The notes beneath the pieces were generated by a model. The model did not search any database. It saw only the letters and a program-made list of their open reading frames with translations, and was not told the origin of the DNA. DNA of 64,000 bases from Benincasa hispida. Its lineage: Eukaryota; Streptophyta; Magnoliopsida; Cucurbitales; Cucurbitaceae. Position numbers and translations under genes: made by a program. The stretch spans positions 19,389,911 to 19,453,910 of the forward strand of contig NC_052352.1 of the NCBI RefSeq assembly GCF_009727055.1. Reading direction: 5' to 3'. Below are positions 1-12,600 of the stretch, one piece after another (positions within the stretch are counted from its first letter, which is position 1; each line of letters opens with the position of its first letter).

Positions 1-905
1 TTTAACCTAACCCAACCAAAGAATAAAACTAACCTTACCCAACCTTTACATTTTGGGTTGGGTAATCTGGGTTGTTCCGGTTGTCAAGTTATTTGAACAC
101 CCGTATATCTAATATTCAATTTAACCTACATTTGAATCATATTCAATTATATTTCTCTTATAACCTGTAGTTTTGATGTGCATCTAAGACGCATTAATTT
201 TAACCTATAGTTTCAATGTGAATATCCAATTCATATTAAATTAATATTTGAACTACTTCAAATATTTAATTCTCTCATAAGTTAATTTTGAATCATATCC
301 AAAATTAAAGTTAAATGCATATTTAAAAAAATATAAACCTATATTATAATGTATCGCTATACATTATATGTTTCCCTAAGCGAATTTAAACATTTCAAAT
401 CCTGTTCAAGATATAATTACCTCAATTCCCTTTACGAGTAGGAAAGAGACCTCATGGACCTACAAATTAGAAGCTCCAACAATATGGGATTAATTGGCTA
501 AACTCCTTAACCACATTAACCAATATTTATTAACTGTGGGTAGATTCTACTAAAGACCTACAGGTACACTCTTGTCACTGTAGATATATTTTTGTGTCCA
601 CAGATATAGACCAATAACAACAATTTAGTCCTTCACGGATGTTCATAACATCAGTTGGGTCAAAATTACCATTCTACCCCTTAGTTACTTCTTTTGCCTT
701 AAGTGCCACGCCAGCGAGAGGGTAGGGAACACTCATCTACTTACCCTATAGTCAGGAAGAAATGAAATCCATCTTGTATTATTATGTTTCCAGCTCCCCG
801 CTCGGTCTTGTCTCCAAAATGGTAAACATATTGAGTTGGTGTACTGGCCACTCTCATCCATACAAATAAAAGGAAAATCCCTCATGAATAGAAGTTCATA
901 ATACA
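1..905 (-). mobile_element. Copia LTR, distal part, minus orientation
   Basis: Positions about 420-905 read, on the minus strand, like the interior of the other Copia LTRs here (for example 22,850-23,215 and 42,610-43,150): the block around 'aagctccaa', 'ttaattggctaaact' and 'gtgtccacagatat' recurs in the same order. The stretch 120-420 is AT-rich LTR-like sequence, and 1-115 holds short GGGTTGGG-type repeats I cannot place. The LTR is broken off near 905 where a plus-strand element starts. Its missing beginning is found at 13,360-13,783, so the plus-strand element was probably inserted into it. The outer end lies at or beyond the window start. Confidence 0.65.
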
Positions 906-2145
906 CTATCGTAGGGTCCTATAATTTGTAAACACATGTATGAACAAACACTTGTGATGTAATCATATGAGATATTTTCTTTATTATTGTCTCTGAAATA
1001 TGAGATACTTTTGTTGCATTTACCACAGACTAATAAACTAAGATCCCTAGTTGTCATTGTAACTTAAACATGTATGTGGAGACATACCAGTGGACCATGC
1101 CTTAAGTGATAACCTAAATGGTCTGTAGTATATGGATATAGGAGGGAAATCTTATCCTGCTGACACTACGGATATGACCTGCTTTATAGATAGTTACAAG
1201 TGTTGTGACGTGCTATAGATGGTCTGATCTTGCTCATTCATATGGAGACATGCGAGTGGGGGTGTCCTATACAAAGGAGTTTGTATAAGATTGGACCACG
1301 AATTATTTAGTTTCGTTATATAATGCCGTTCATGACAGAGACTTTCATTTCACTAGGATGACTATAGGTAACATGATCTTAATCTTGAGTGAGTTGGGAA
1401 CTCCTGCCTATGAGGGTGGTCCTTTGATTTGCATGGGTACGAGTGGTCAGATTGCTAACTCAAAACTACCACTTTGGGGATTCGTCTGATTGGGGAGTTG
1501 GGAACTCAGCTACACAAGTTGAAATTCACTGCTTCCTCGTAGTAGGGGTAAGTAGATAGATTTCTCCCTTAAGGGCTGATTCCGGGACTTGAATGATGTG
1601 ATGCCATACACCTTTTCATGGCTCGAGAGGTGTCCACTCATAGTAGGACTATGATGTATTGTTCATTAGAAGGATCAATGGTACTTAATGTGTTAGATGT
1701 AACTACATGGGCAAAATGGTAAATTGGCCTAGTTATACTTACGAGCGATCTGTGAAGGGTGATTGTACTATTGACTGGTTATATCTGATGGACACAGAAA
1801 TATATCTATAGTGAGAAGAGTCCAACTGTCAATCTTTAGTGGAGTGCCTGACAGTTAACGGATGGTGGATCTCGTGATTAAAGAGTTTAATCAGCTATTC
1901 ACGTACCGTTTGAGCTTCAAGCTAAGATCCATAAGGTCCCCTTGGTAGCTCAATGGATTCGAGTTGAGAATCAGTTTTTGGGTCAGTTTGAAGTCTTTAA
2001 ATTGACGATTATATATCTTATGATTAAACTGGTTCAATTATATGTGATATACTTGATATGATGTATGAGATACATTATCTAGAAGATTTTGATATAAATA
2101 TGATTCATATTAAGTAAAGGTGAAAAAGACTATGGTTTAAATGTT
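906..2145 (+). repeat. 5' LTR, first partial copy
   Basis: Aligns by eye with 9,720-10,655 and 12,301-12,540 of the 3' LTR: the blocks beginning 'gtaaacac', 'cttaaacatgtatgtggagacatac' and 'ggtccccttggtagctcaatgg' occur in the same order. About 30 bases of the LTR start are absent. The copy stops near 2,145, and the sequence then jumps back to an earlier LTR position, so two partial LTRs stand in tandem. Confidence 0.7.
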
Positions 2146-5100
2146 ACTTACTGTTTGTTCTTTGATTTGCATGGGTGCGAATGGCCTGATCACCGACTCA
2201 AACCTACCACTTTGGGGATTCGTCTTATTTGGGAGCTGGGAACTAATGCTCGAAATTATGTGGTGGGAATATGTATGCTATGCGTTGATGGAATTTCGTT
2301 GTGCACTCAAGTTTCCCCAGCGGATTTCAAGTGTAAATTCATCTGAGTTTCCTAGTAAGTCCAGGGTTGAACACAGGGACTTGTGAAAATAGATTGCGTT
2401 GGTAATTTTAATGAAAACTTTGTGGTAACCAAGTAAATAAGTAAAGTGTTGGATATGTTGTTGCTTTGATGAAAAAGAAATAAATAAAGGCGGCAGATTT
2501 GAGAAAGACAGTTGCATTGATAGATGCAATGAGTATGCGATGAACGAGTTGAGAAGATCTTTAGCTAGCGTTACTCAGGAATGCGTCAGACCATGCGATC
2601 ATGTTACAACTATGCACAGCAAGTCATTTTCCAATTTAAATGTGATGCTCCTAAGTCTAGGACGCATATGTTGAATGCAAAGTGTCCATAGAGCTTATCC
2701 CTAAGTCTCTACTCTTGTCCTATGCGTTGATGCAAAATGCATGAAAGCAAGATGACCGCATAAAATCATATCTTATCATTAAGATGCATGTGGTGCGTTA
2801 ATAACAAATAGTGCTCATTCCTAAGCGCCCATCTCTTGTTTATGCATTCTAATCTGGTTCTTCCAAATCTAAATTCTAACCTGACCTTCTCAAGTCTAGA
2901 TCCTGTTCTTAGACTATCCTCCCGAGTATCTCTAATGGACAAATGAAGCATACATAAACAAGATAATCGCAAAGAATGAAGATTCCCTAGTTGTGCTAGC
3001 TAAATGCTTCTCAACCCATTCAACTAATTTAGCTACTCATGCGTGAACAACAGAGAGTAAACCGATGTAGAGAAAAAAATTCCATTCTTATAAATGAGTT
3101 GAGTACAAAATGTCAATGGAAAGTAAAGGTAGATAGCCTGATAGTAATTCCTTGCTGACCGAGGCTTTTTACACTGAATCTCTATTCTGATCTAAAGATG
3201 TTCCTGCTTCTACAAGCGTCGGCCCTCTCTCTGTCTTGGAGCTTCCGGCGCTTTCCCAAGCTTACCAGAACGATCTACCAGCACAACTTTCTTCCTCACG
3301 TCCGCCTTAAAATGAAAGAAAACTATGGACTGAGGCGTGAACTTTTGGAACAAAAGATTGTAAAAGTCGTGAACCCCTCTTCTGAAGAATGCACTTGGTA
3401 TTTATAGAGCTCCCATGGTGAAAGGCAGCTTCTCTCTCCTGGTTGTACAGATGTGATAACTTTAATTCTTGACTGATGCGCCGGATAATTGTCACCGATA
3501 AAGCTGAATGTAATTCGTGACTGTTATCGACTGTCAACTTAATTTAGATCTGACTATCATCAGCTTTCTATCCCATCGCTCTTAATTATCCTTTCACCCA
3601 AATGCGCCCACCATATTGCGCTGACTAAGTTGCGGCGATCCTTCTCGAGCGAATGTGTGCGAGCACGATCAACACAAAGCCTTGCGGTGAAGTTGCTCGA
3701 CCAATGAATTCCTATGATCGCAATCTTTGCATTGCGTTAACGCATATTCTGCACAAAAATATAAAGATCAACTATTCTAATGCGTTGGACATATGCGACC
3801 GTAATATTATAGAATTTATGCTTAATGGACGCAATTTAACATACTTCATCAACGCAATCCAACATTGTTTAAGAACTTAATGCTATGATAACGTGCATTT
3901 CTGCCCGTTATCAGGAACTCAGCTACACAAGAAGGAATTCACTTCTTCCATGAAGCAAGGGTAAGTAGATAAATTTCTCCCTTAAGGGCTGATCCTGGGG
4001 CTTGAACGATGTAGCGCCACACACCTTCTCATGGCCCGAGAGGTGTCCACACATAGTAGAACTATGTTGTATTATTCATTAGAGGGATCGGTGGTACTTA
4101 AAGAGTTAGATGTAACTACATGGGCAAAACGATAAATTGGCCCAGCTGTAATTACGAGCATCTGTGAAGGGTTATCGTACTATTGATTGGTTATATTTGA
4201 TGGACACAGAAATATATATGTGATAAAGAGAGTTCAGTTGTCAGTCTTTAGTGAAATGCCTGGCAGTTAACGGATGGTGGATCTCGTGGCTAAAGAGTTT
4301 GGTCAACTATTCACGTACCGTTAGAGCTTCGAGCCATAGGTTCATAAGGTCCCCTTGGTAGCTCAATGGATTCATGTTGAGAATCAGTTTCTAGGTCAGT
4401 TTGAAATATTCAAATTGACAAGAGAGAGTTCGATTATATATGATATGATTGAACTGGTTAATTATATGTGATATGATTGACTTTATATATGAGATACATT
4501 AATTGGAGGAAAGTAGATATAAATATGATTTATATCTAGTGGAGGAGAAAACACTGTGGTTTATATATGATATAAAACTATAGGTTAATGAATATAATAT
4601 TATTATATTTATTTTTTAATTGGACAATTATAGGATAATTGGATGCCATTTTCTTCGTAACCGTGTGTTAGTGGAAAGTTTCAATCAGTTTTCGCAACTG
4701 AAGAATAAAATGAAAATCGTTTTCATTTTGCAAAAGATCACGAAATTTGCTTAAGAAAAGTGTGTGCTGCCTAACGCTTAGTAAAGTCAGAGACTATACA
4801 ATAGCTCGAATTTACTTCACGATCGCATACATGCACACGCATCTTTCTAAATGATCATCTAGCGTCGAGCATTTACTAAACGATGGTATAGACAATCACT
4901 GCCTTTCCTACACGGTCGTGTACACTCTTCTAAACAATCAAGCATTTTGTCTATACGATAGACACAACCTTCTCCCACTTGCTGGATCGTTGTATACAAT
5001 TTGCATATCCTCCTCCCCTCTTCCAAATCCCAACAGAGCCCACTCTTTGGATTCTCATACTGAAAATACCGTGGGTTCCAAGTGGTGGTGTCATCCCCAT

Positions 5101-5399
5101 TTCTGTTCGTGTGGAGACCATTCGTGAGTATACGATCGAGTATTGGTGAACGATTGGCCCAATGTTGCAACAAGAGCGAGAGGAGCCTGTTTGCTTGAAG
5201 AGAACAAGCTTTGCTGTGAAGAAAGAGTCTTCAACTAGTATGTTTCCTTGTTCTCTTGTTTATTAATCTTAAAGCATGCCGGTAATTTAGTAGTATGATG
5301 CATATCTGTCTGTTTGAATGTAAATGTGGTAAGTCTGTCATAATATCTTTGGAAAGATCCGCTTCCACTCAGAGGTACTCTTGTATAAGAGCTCATTCA
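2146..5399 (+). repeat. 5' LTR, second partial copy (interrupted 2,245-3,913)
   Basis: Restarts at the 'tttgatttgcatgggtgcga' block of the LTR and is cut by a solo LTR at 2,245. It resumes at 3,914 with 'ggaactcagctacacaag' and runs to 5,399. The last 600 bases hold several copies of a motif close to CTAAACGATCGTGTA, as in the 3' LTR. Its end (5,380-5,399) matches that of the 3' LTR and is joined directly to integrase coding sequence. Confidence 0.65.
2245..3913 (-). mobile_element. Solo LTR, TGATAAC family, copy 1
   Basis: About 1.67 kb inserted in the Copia LTR, flanked by GGAACT at 2,239-2,244 and 3,914-3,919. Its right end is the reverse complement of the left end of the copy at 10,657 (TGATAAC...GCAGAAAT). 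A TATAAATA box preceded by GAGCTC lies on the minus strand near 3,397-3,408, as in the other two copies, so I take minus as the transcription sense. No coding capacity; small ORFs in it are not conserved between copies. The unit is unusually rich in TGCGAT/ATCGCA. Confidence 0.7.
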
Positions 5400-6615
5400 A
5401 AGATGACTAAAAGACCTTTTACTGGAAAAGCTTATCGAGCCAAAGAGACTCTAGAGTTAGTACATTCAGACCTTTGTGGTCTGATGAATGTGCGAGCCAG
5501 GGGAGGCTATGAGTATTTCATCACTTTTACTGATGATTACTCTCAGTATGGGTATATTTATTTGATGCAACGGAAGTCAGAATTCTTTGAAAAGTTCTCA
5601 AGGCTGAAGTTGAAAATGCATTGGATAGATGGATTAAAACACTTCGATCGTATCGGGGTGGAGAGCTTTTGGATTATGTGTTCCAGAACTATATGATAGA
5701 ACATGGAATCATTTCCCAATTCTCAGTGCCTGATACACCTCAGTAGAATGGTGTATCGAAGAGGAGAAACAGAACCTTGTTGGACATGGTTCAGTCGATG
5801 ATGAGTTACGCTTCCTTATCGAACTCGTTTTGGGGTTTGTAGTGAAGACTGTAGCTTATATCTTCAACTGTATTCCTTCTAAGAGTGTTTCCAAAAAACC
5901 TTTGGAGTTGTAGAACGGGCGAAAAGCTAGTTTGCATCACTTCCGCATATGAGATTGCCCAGCACATGTGCTTGAGGCCAATCTAAAGAAATTGGAACCA
6001 CATTCGAGGCTATGACTATTTGTAGGCTACCCCAGAGGTACACGAGGGGGTTACTTTTATGATCCTCATGAAAACAAAGTGTTTGTGTTAATGAATGGTA
6101 CCTTCCTGGAGGAGGATCATATGAGGGAGCACAGTCCATGTAGTAAAATTTTGTTGCGTGAACTTTCCAACGAAACTACTGAAGCTTCAACAAAAGTTGT
6201 TGAAGGGCCTGCTCCATCAACAACAGTTGTTGATGGAAGTTCATCTGGTACGTCAGAACCACCTCAAGAGTTGGGGGAACCTCGACGTAGTGGGGGGATT
6301 GCAAACCCACCTGTTTGCTATATGGGTTTCACTAAAATCCTGGCTATGATAGCCGATGGCGAGGTTGAGAATTCATTGTCTTATTAGAAGGTAATGGAGG
6401 ATGTTGACAGGGATGAATGGGTCAAAGCCATGGATCTTGAGATGGAGTCTATGTACTTCAACTCAGTATGGGATCTTGTAGATCAACCTGATGGGCTAAA
6501 ACCTATAGGTTGTAAATAGATCTACAAGAGGAAATGGGTTGCCGATGGGAAGGTGCAAACCTTCAAGGCTAGACTTGTGGCAAAGGGTTATACCTAGGTA
6601 GAGGGAGTGGACTAT
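5400..6615 (+). pseudogene. Copia integrase and start of reverse transcriptase, degenerate
   Basis: Frame from about 5,400 reads KMTKRPFTGKAY, then LELVHSDLCG and a block with FTDDYSQYGYIYLM, which is the start of the Copia integrase core (first catalytic Asp in VHSDLCG, second in the FTDDYS region). The next block, in other frames, contains RRNRTLLDMVQSMMSYA. From about 6,390 the reverse transcriptase N-terminus follows (DEWVKAMDLEME, then FKARLVAKGYT and EGVDY). Several in-frame stops and frame changes make it non-functional. There is no zinc-binding N-terminus, gag or protease: the LTR is fused to mid-integrase at 5,399/5,400. The reading is cut at 6,615 by a solo LTR. Confidence 0.85.
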
Positions 6616-8264
6616 TGATGCGTTATTTTATGAGGTGAAATTATGGAATGAAATGCGATGATGGAAATGCATTGAGCAACAAGCTTTCTCAGCGGAATCC
6701 AAGTATAAATTTCACCGAGTTTCCTGGTAAGTTCAGGGTCGAACTCAGGGACTAGGGAAAACGGTATGTGGTGGTAGTTTTCACAAGAAATCAAATAGTT
6801 GTTTTGAGTGGTTGTTTGCGGTAATAAAATAAACGAATGCGGCAGAGTTACGAAAAGAGTTGATAATACGAGAGATGTGATGAGTATGCGGTGAATGGGT
6901 TGAGAAGGGGTTTGGCTAACACTTCCTAGGATGCATTCATGTTATGCGATCATGCAACCCACATACAATAGCAAACCATCTCTCGACGCAGATGTTATGG
7001 CTTCTAGTATTAGAACGCATGCGATATATGCGATAAGTCTATAGGACTACACATAAGCCTCTATTCTTATCTATGCGATGACAAAATGACACACACACAA
7101 ATAAGTCGACCACATAATATCATAACATATCTCTAGGGTGCACGCGATGCAGGTTGGCAAACAGAGCTTATCTCTAAGTCCCTATCTCTTGCTTATGCAG
7201 ATCTAATCTTGCTCTCTCGAGTCTAGATTCTAACCTAGCTCTCTTAAGTCTTTAGGTTCTTTCTTTAGACTCTCTCTCGAGTAGTTCTAAAGGGGTGTTG
7301 GGCACAACATAAAACAAGATAATTGCATGCAATGAAGATCCTAGGTCATGTTAGCTTAGTTCTTCTCAACCCATTCGATAAATTTAGCTACTCATGCATG
7401 CTTTCAAGAGAGTGAACAGATGTAGATAAAAAAATTCCATTGTATAGATACAGAGTTGAAATACAAAATAACAATGCAAGATGACAATAAAGAGCCTGGT
7501 AGCAATCTTTTGCTTCCCAAGGCTTTTACACTGTCTTTTCTACTCTGTTCAAAAGATAGTCTTGCTCTCGCGAGAGTCGGCCCACTCTCTGCTTTTCCAT
7601 GCCTTCGGGTTCTCTCTCGAGTTGCCCTGAGCGATCTTCCAACGTCTCTTCTCTTCTCTCGCTCCGCCTTCTAAATAAAAGGAAAACTATGAACAAGGCT
7701 ATTCTAAGGAATATTCTTTAACTGTCTGAACTCCTTTGTTGAAGGTTTCCGTTGGTATTTATAGAGCTTCTGGGTGAAAGGCGGCTTCTCTCTTATGATT
7801 GCATAGATGAGATGGCTTCTCTGACTGATGCGCCGAATATTTATCACTGAAATACTGAGTGTACTTGTTATCGTTAGCAGCTTGTCAACTTAATTCGGAC
7901 TCGACCGTCATCAGCTTTTTGTCCCATCGTGATTAATTATGCTTTTCACCCAGATGTGCCCACTAAGTTGTGCCGGCTCTATGTGAAAATCCTTCTTGAG
8001 CAGATGTTTGCAAGCACAAATCACCGTAAAGCCTTGCGGTAACGTTGCGCTCGACCGTTGATTTCTTGTGATTGCATTTTCTGCCTTGCGTCATCGCATA
8101 TTCTGCACAAAAATACACAAGTTAACTATTTTCATGCGATGGATGCATGCGACTGCAATGTTATGAACTTAATACTTTTTGGACGCAATCTATCATATTT
8201 TATCAATGCAAACCTTCATTGTTTAATAACTTATCATTGTAATAACGTGCATTTCTGCCCGTTA
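6616..8264 (-). mobile_element. Solo LTR, TGATAAC family, copy 2
   Basis: About 1.65 kb placed inside the reverse transcriptase reading: EGVDY stops at 6,615 and EETFSPVA resumes near 8,265. Its content parallels copy 1 in order, including the block around 'gttgagaagg', the CTCTCTCGAG stretches and the minus-strand GAGCTCTATAAATA near 7,762. ACTAT lies at 6,611-6,615; the right copy of the duplication and the last bases of the element appear to have been lost. Non-coding. Confidence 0.7.
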
Positions 8265-9600
8265 GGAGACTTTCTCGCCTGTTGCCATGTTGAAGTCTAT
8301 CTGCATCCTCCTATCCATCGCCTCATATTATGACTATGAGATATGGCAAATGGATGTCAAGACTACCTTTCTGAATGGTAATCTTGAGGAGACCATTTAT
8401 ATGGTGTAGCCCGAGGGATTCATAGCCCAAGGTCAAGAGCAAAAGGTTTGCAAACTGAATTAGTCCGTTTATGGGCTAAAATAGGTGTCTTGATCTTGGA
8501 ACATTTGGTTTGATACTTCAATCAAATCGTATGACTTTGACCTAAACATTGATGAGCCTTGTGTCTACAAGAAAATTATCAACCAGTAGTTTTTCTTGTG
8601 TTGTATCTAGACGATATCCTACTTATTGGGAATGATGTATGTTTACTGACATTAGTTAAGAACTGGCTAATGACCCAATTTCAAATGAAAGAATTTGGAG
8701 AGGCTCAGTTTGTTCTTGGTATTTAGATCTTTCGGGATCGAAAGAACAAAATGCTAGCGCTCTCTCATTCATTGTACATTGACAAGATGATGCTCAAGTA
8801 CTCGAAGCAAAACTCCAAAAGGGGCCTACTGCCTTTTCGACATGAAGTTACATTGTCTAAGGAAATGTGTCGTTAGACACCTAAAGAGGTTGAGAGGATG
8901 AGATCCCCTATGCATCTGTCGTTGGCAGTTTCATGTATGCGATGTTATGTACTAGACCAAACATCTGCTACGCTGTGGGGATAGTTAGTAGATATTAGTC
9001 TAATCCAAGACAGGGTCACTGGACCGCAGTCAAGATTATCCTCAAGTATCTTTAGAGAACGAGGGACTACATGCTTGTGTGTGGATATAAGAATTTGATC
9101 CTTATTAGATACACGGACTCTGACTTTCAGACTGACAAGGATTCTCGAAAATCCACTTCAGGCTCAGTGTTCATTCTTAATAGAGGAGCTATAGTATGGT
9201 GAATCACTAGGCAGGGGTGCAGCGCTGACTCCACGATGGAGGCCGAGTATGTAGCGGCTTGTGAAGCTGCTAAGAAGGTTGTTTGGCTCAGAAAGTTCCT
9301 GACTGATGTGGAAGTTGTTCCAGATATGTCTGAGCCCATCACCCTTTATTGTGATAATAGTGGTGCTATGGCGAACTCCAGGGAGCCTAGGAGTCACAAG
9401 CGTGGCAAACATATAGAGCAGAAGTATCATCTCATCTGTAAGATAGTGCATCAAGGGACGTGAAAGTCACGAAATATTGCTACAGACCACAACTTTGCTG
9501 ACCCATTTACGAAAGCTCTCACGACTATAGTTTTTTAGGGTCATCTTCAAAGCATGGGTCTACAGGACCGCCTGCGGCTGGACTAGGGCAAGTGGGAACT
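8265..9600 (+). pseudogene. Copia reverse transcriptase and RNase H, degenerate
   Basis: Continues the reverse transcriptase: ETFSPVA, then YDYEIWQMDVKTTFLNGNLEETIYM (which includes the first catalytic Asp), a degraded block that can be read as LDDILLIGND at about 8,608, and further pieces to 8,960. RNase H follows in one frame from about 9,105: YTDSDFQTDKDSRKSTSGSVF, then DSTMEAEYVAACEAAKKVVW and YCDNSGAMA. These are the usual Copia RNase H blocks with their acidic residues. A terminal ADPFTKAL-type motif is at about 9,500. Several stops and at least two frame changes are present. The polypurine tract AAGTGGGAGAT is just upstream of the 3' LTR. Confidence 0.88.
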
Positions 9601-9688
9601 TTTTGTACTGGGCTTTAGTGTCCTAGTTTATTGTTTTTGTGCTTGTTGTTATCTTGTACACCCACTCGCTTTAGGACAAGTGGGAGAT

Positions 9689-12600
9689 TGTTGGGGTCGA
9701 TGCCCTAAACTCTCCTTAGGGTCTTGTAGTTTGTAAACACCTGTATGAATAAACATTTTTGATGTAATAATATGAGATATTTTCTTACTATTATCTATGA
9801 AATATGAGATATTTTTGTTGCATTTACCACAAACCAATAAACTAAGATCCTTAGTTTTCGTTGTAACTTAAACATGTATGTGGAGACATACAAGTAATCA
9901 TGTCTTAAGTGATAACTTAAATGGTCTGTAGTATATGGATATTAGAAGGAAAACTTTATCTTGGTGACACTACGGATACGACCCGTTTTGCAGATAGTTA
10001 CAAGTGTCGTGACGTGCAATAGATGGTCTGATCCTGGTCATTCATGTCGGAAGGCCATGCGAGCGAGGGCATCCTATACAAAGGAGTTTGTATAAGACCG
10101 AACCACGAAATGTTTAGTCTCGTTATATAACGCTGTTCATGACCAAGGCTTTCATTTCACTAGGATGACCATAGGTAACATGGCCTTAATCTTGAGTGAA
10201 TTGGGAACTCCTGCCTATGAGGGCGGTCCTTTGATTTTCATGGGTGCGAGTGGCCAAAATTCCTATCGATGCAGCGATAAGTAGATATATTACTCCCTTA
10301 AGGGCTGATTCGTGGCTTGAACGATGTGGCGCCATACACCTTCTTATGGCCCGAGTGGTATCCACTCATAGTAGGACTATGATGTATTGTTCATTAGAGG
10401 GATCCATGGTACTTATGAAGTTAGATGTAACTACAGGAGCAAAAGGGTAAATTGGCCCAGTTGTACTTACAAGCGATCTGTGACGGGTACTGTTGATTGG
10501 TTATATCCGATGGACAATGAAATATATCTGTAGTGAGAAGAGTGCAACTGTCATTCGTTACGACAGTTAACGGATAGTGGATCTCATGATTAAAGAGTTT
10601 AGTCAGCAATTCACGTACCACCGTTAGAGTTTCAAGCTACAAGTCTATAAGTTCCCTGATAACTGGTAGAAATACAAGTTATTACAACTCAAATAAGTAA
10701 GACAATGAGAGAATGCGATGGTAAAATAAGAAACATCATGTCCAAAAGCGCTAAACTGAAAGGAATTGCGATCGCAAGAGCCCATCGCATAAAAACAATT
10801 AATTTACTTATTTTGTGCAGGAAAAATGCGATGGCACAAGGGAAATTGCGATCCAAAGGAACAAGGCATCAACGCGTTTGAAGATTGCGATTGCAAGTCA
10901 CGCGATCGTATGCGATTGTGAGAAGCTTCTTAAAAAGGTGGCCGCATAAAGACTGCGCATCAAGGTGACAGCATAATAAATCATGATGGGACGGAAAGCT
11001 GATAACGGTCGAATCCGAATTTAGTTGACAAGCCATTGAAGCCACACTGTAGCAAATACACTCAACTTTTGTTGACCATTAATCGACGCATCAGAGCAGG
11101 AGAATTAATACTGCCCATCATTGCAATCATTAGAAAGAAAGATTGCTTCACCTTGAGCTCTATAAATATCGAAGGCCACCAGTGGAACAAGTTAACAAGT
11201 TAGAGAATTAGTTAGTTTGTTCATGAACATACTCGTCGATATACTTAGAAGACAGAGGCAAATAAGGAGATGAGGAAGTCGAGAGATCATTCCCAGACAG
11301 ATAGAGAGACTGTTGGAAAGCGTTACAAAGGAGAGAGGGCCAACACTTGCGAGAGAAAGAATACACATTGAGAACAAAGTTGGAGTGAAAAAGAATAGTG
11401 TAAAAGGCCAAGGGAAGCAAGACATTGCTTACCGGGCTTCTTTTCTCTCAATTCCATTGTTATTTTGTATTCAGTACTTTATTTACAGAAAATGGAAATC
11501 TCATTTCAATCTATGTTCAATCTCTCCATACTTCGCATGAGTAGCTAATTTCGAATGGGTTGAGAAGTATTTAGCTAGCATGACTTAAGATTTACATTTT
11601 ATGCGATCATCTTGTCTTATATATGCATCATTCACCCTTTTGAGATACTTAAGAGAGTAGTCTAAAGATAGAATCTACACTTGAGAGAGTCAGATTAGAA
11701 TCTAAGCTTGAGAAAATCAGATTAGAATCGCATAAGCAAGAAATAGAAACTTAAACATAAGTTCTATTGCTATCTACACATCGCATGCACCCTAGAAATA
11801 AGTATGATTGTATGTGATCACCTTGTTTTATGTGTGTATTACTCATCATCGCATAGACAAGAATAGAGGCTTAGACATAAGTCCTATCGACTTTATCGTA
11901 TACTCATCGCATGCGTCCTAGAAATAAGAGTTATGGCATTCTACATTGAGAGATGACGTGCTATTATTTGTGTGTAGCATGATCGCATAACTTGTGCACA
12001 ATCTTAGGAAGTGTTAGCTAAACCCCTTCGTCGCATACTCATTGTAACTCTACGCTTTTATAAACTCTGTGTTCAACTCCGTCGCATAGGAAAAATTCTT
12101 AATCAAAATACCATCCACTTCATTTGTTTTTACTACCGCAAGAGAATCAAAGTGACTATCGCATATTTATTTCGTAGTCCCTGTGTTCGACCTTGGACTT
12201 ACCAGGAAACCTAGGAAGGCTTATACTTGGGTCTTGTTAGGAAAACTTACATGATCACCGCAAACTCACATCATAACGCATCACAAAATTGCACGCATCG
12301 GTCCCCTTGGTAGCTCAATGGATTCAAGTTGAGAATCAGTTTTTGGTCAGTTTGAAGTGTTCAAATTGACAAGAGAGAGTTTGATTATATATGATATGAT
12401 TAAATTGGTTCAATTATATGTGATATAATTGATATGATGTATGAAATACATTAAGTAAAGGAGAAAAAGGATTATGATTTAAATGTTACATATGATGTGA
12501 AAACTATAGGTTATAAATATAATATGATAAGTTAGTTATTATATTTATTTATAATTAAAACAATTATACGATAATTGTAGGCCATTTCTCCTTTAACCGT

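Noticed and set aside
9127..9454. Two minus-strand ORFs of 71 and 96 codons
   Set aside because: Antisense to the Copia RNase H, whose conserved motifs are on the plus strand.
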